Origin: Deltaproteobacteria bacterium
Lineage (GTDB): Bacteria > Myxococcota_A > UBA9160 > JAFDET01
Length of the DNA: 6,483 nucleotides
Direction: 5' to 3'
Assembly (NCBI GenBank): GCA_019310195.1
Contig: JAFDET010000287.1
Span: forward strand, 1 to 6,483
Numbering within the stretch: position 1 is the first letter of the stretch; each line of letters opens with the position of its first letter. The translations under genes were made by a program, and so were the position numbers. The notes below the pieces were generated by a model, which had not been told where the DNA came from, did not search any database, and was given only the letters and a program-made list of their open reading frames with translations. Below, one piece after another: positions 4,549 through 6,483 of this stretch.

Positions 4549-6483
4549 ATGGAGCACTGGAGGATACCGGGCGGAGTCGATCGTCGCGGGTTCCTGAAGC
4601 AGAGCGGCGCCGCTCTGCTCTCGCTGGGCCTGCTGCACCTGGCGCCGAGCGCGGCATCTGCGGGCGCTCGCTCCACCGAGGCCGGCCGTGCAGCGCCGCC
4701 GGCCTACGGCGACTGGCGGGACGTCTGGCAGCGGCGCTGGACCTGGGACCGCGTGGCGCGCACCTCCCACGCCCGCGCCAACTGCGTCTCGACCTGCTCC
4801 TGGAATGTATTCGTCAAGGACGGCGTCGTGTGGCGCGAGGAGCAGAACGCGATCTACGACGCGTCCGAGCCGGGCGTGCCGGACTTCAACCCCCGCGGCT
4901 GCCAGAAGGGCGCGTGCTACAGCGCCCTCATGGCGGAGCCGTCGCGGATCCTCCATCCGCTGGAGCGGGTGGGGCCGCGCGGCTCGCGGCGCTGGCGGCG
5001 GGTCTCCTGGGACGCCGCGCTCGAGACCATCGCCAACGCGATCATCGACGCGTCGGTCGCCCACGGAACCGGCGCGGTCGTCTACGACCACGGCACCACG
5101 AACATCGACTTCGGCGCCGACACCGCCAGCGAGATGCGCTTCTTCGCCCTGCTCAACGCCACGAGCATCGACTCGTGGGCCGGCGTCGGCGACATGCCCC
5201 ACGGCCTCGTGCAGACCTGGGGCATGTACAACGTCGAGGGAACGTCGGACGACTGGTTCAAGTCCGACTACATCCTCGTCTGGGGCGCCAACCCGGCCTA
5301 CACCCGCATCCCCGAGGTGCACTTCATGCACGAGGCGCGCTACCGCGGCGCGAAGCTCGTCGTGGTGGCGCCCGACTACAACGCGACCGCCGTACACGCC
5401 GACGTGTGGCTTAACCCCCGCGTCAGCAGCGACCCCGCGCTTGCCCTGGGCATGGCCCAGGTGATCCTGGCAGAGGGCCTCCACGACGAGGCCTACGTAC
5501 GAGAGCAGACCGACCTCCCGCTGCTGGTGCGTGAGGACACGGGCCGCTACCTGCGCGCCTCCGACCTGCGCGCCGGGGGCGACGAGACGCTGCTCTACCT
5601 GTGGGACACGGCCGCCGGCCGGCTCGCCGAGGCGCCCGGCTGCGAGGGCGAAGGGGGCGACTCGCTGGCCCTGGGCGCACTGAAGCCCGCACTCAGCGGC
5701 CGCTACACGGTGCGGCTGGCGGACGGGGCCACGGTGACGGTGCAGCCGCTGCTCGAGCGCCTGCGCGCCCACCTGGACGCCACGTATACGCCCGAGCAGG
5801 CGGCGGCGGTCTGCGGCGTGGGCGCCGCCGCCATCCGCCGGGTCGCCCGCGACCTGGCCGCCGCCGGCACTGCGATGATCTTCGCGGGCCTCGGCTCCAG
5901 CAAGCACTACCACGGCGACCTCATGCAGCGCGCGCAGATTCTGCTGATGGCGCTTACCGGCAACCAGGGCCGCAGCGGCGGGGGCCTGCGCGTGGCCTCC
6001 TGGTGGCCCGTGCAGGGCTTCAACGGCTTCTCGCGGGGTGCGCGCACGGTGCCGCTGGCGCTTCGCATGCGCCTGGCCTGGCGCTCCGTCGTGGGCCCGA
6101 GCCTGGGCTGGCGGGAATTCGAGAAGCTCATGCAGGAGTTCGCCCCGTACAGCGGCAACACGCCGCTGATGCCGTTCCTCTACCAGCACGCGGGCTACGC
6201 GAAGGTCTGGGACGACCCGTCGGCCCACGACCCGTCGATGACCCGGCCGCTGTCCGCCTACATGGACGAAGCGGTGGAGAAGGGCTGGATCCCCATTCGC
6301 CCCTCCCCGGGCACCGACCCCAAGGTCTTCCTGTTCACGGGGGCGAATCCGCTGCGTCGCTGGCCGGCGCCGCAGATCGCCCTCGAGCATCTGTGGCCGA
6401 AGCTGGACCTGATCGTCGACGTGAACTTCAAGATCGGAACCTCCGGGCTCCACGCGGACATGATCCTGCCCACCGCGGCGTAC
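4549..6483 (+). CDS. Tat-exported molybdopterin oxidoreductase, type II DMSO reductase (NarG-like) catalytic subunit, 3' end outside window
   Basis: The first 645 codons of a periplasmic Mo-bisPGD enzyme, a redox catalyst passing electrons through a [4Fe-4S] cluster to partner subunits. Residues 1-38 are a Tat signal: DRRGFLK (11-17), a hydrophobic stretch, and a likely cut after ASA (36-38). The cluster motif is Cys79-x3-Cys83-x34-Cys118, exactly the NarG-type spacing. The nearby histidine is His74, giving H-x4-C rather than H-x3-C. Asp215 in GDMPHGLVQTWG aligns with the Asp molybdenum ligand of NarG, which points to type II (nitrate, selenate, chlorate, ethylbenzene, dimethylsulfide enzymes). 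DYILVWGANP (240-249), TDLPLLVRED (321-330) and ADMILPTAAY (636-645) are further family signatures. Related subunits have about 900-1250 residues, so the rest is missing. Partner beta, gamma and chaperone genes would be expected downstream. The substrate is not assignable. The family is certain, the start less so. Confidence 0.93.
   Translation, partial: MEHWRIPGGVDRRGFLKQSGAALLSLGLLHLAPSAASAGARSTEAGRAAPPAYGDWRDVWQRRWTWDRVARTSHARANCVSTCSWNVFVKDGVVWREEQNAIYDASEPGVPDFNPRGCQKGACYSALMAEPSRILHPLERVGPRGSRRWRRVSWDAALETIANAIIDASVAHGTGAVVYDHGTTNIDFGADTASEMRFFALLNATSIDSWAGVGDMPHGLVQTWGMYNVEGTSDDWFKSDYILVWGANPAYTRIPEVHFMHEARYRGAKLVVVAPDYNATAVHADVWLNPRVSSDPALALGMAQVILAEGLHDEAYVREQTDLPLLVREDTGRYLRASDLRAGGDETLLYLWDTAAGRLAEAPGCEGEGGDSLALGALKPALSGRYTVRLADGATVTVQPLLERLRAHLDATYTPEQAAAVCGVGAAAIRRVARDLAAAGTAMIFAGLGSSKHYHGDLMQRAQILLMALTGNQGRSGGGLRVASWWPVQGFNGFSRGARTVPLALRMRLAWRSVVGPSLGWREFEKLMQEFAPYSGNTPLMPFLYQHAGYAKVWDDPSAHDPSMTRPLSAYMDEAVEKGWIPIRPSPGTDPKVFLFTGANPLRRWPAPQIALEHLWPKLDLIVDVNFKIGTSGLHADMILPTAAY

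Noticed and set aside
4429..6453. A 674-codon open frame on the minus strand opposite the molybdoenzyme
   Set aside because: Its translation is low-complexity, rich in Arg, Ala, Gly, His and Val, and has no recognisable domain. The plus-strand frame has a full set of family motifs. It is an antisense artefact of GC-rich coding DNA.

Overview
The window is 6,483 bases of GC-rich bacterial DNA with six protein genes, two of them cut by the window edges. The GC-rich codon use, a PEP-CTERM-tailed secreted protein and a Tat-exported molybdoenzyme of the nitrate reductase type suggest a Gram-negative bacterium. An uncultured proteobacterium or delta-proteobacterium-like lineage would fit, but nothing here fixes the taxon. 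No rRNA, tRNA, CRISPR array, transposase or integrase was seen.

Left part (1-1672): the C-terminal end of a zinc-type alcohol dehydrogenase (+) runs tail to tail into a small cupin (-). Their stop codons interlock in one CTAG. The cupin diverges from a classical short-chain dehydrogenase (+) across a gap of about 230 bases. Two NAD(P)-type oxidoreductases beside a small metal-binding cupin look like accessory catabolic genes, but no pathway can be named.

Middle (1712-3247): a 511-residue protein with an N-terminal cobalamin-binding-type domain and a radical SAM core (CxxxCxxC), on the minus strand. It converges on the dehydrogenase. A 397-base non-coding region follows it (3248-3644). This holds a 16-base perfect palindrome and several hairpin-forming repeats, and it separates the radical SAM gene from the next, divergent gene.

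Right part (3645-6483): a secreted protein of unknown function with a C-terminal PEP-CTERM sorting signal, then 250 non-coding bases, then the first 645 codons of a Tat-exported molybdopterin oxidoreductase. That enzyme has the Fe-S spacing and the Asp molybdenum ligand of the type II DMSO reductase group (NarG, selenate, chlorate, ethylbenzene and dimethylsulfide enzymes). Its upstream region carries five copies of CGGTCA/TGACCG within 107 bases, two of them forming a 14-base palindrome. This is the strongest regulatory signal in the window.

The most interesting unit is the molybdoenzyme with its clustered operator-like sites. Its substrate is unknown, and the expected partners (Fe-S beta subunit, haem subunit, chaperone) would lie beyond the right edge.
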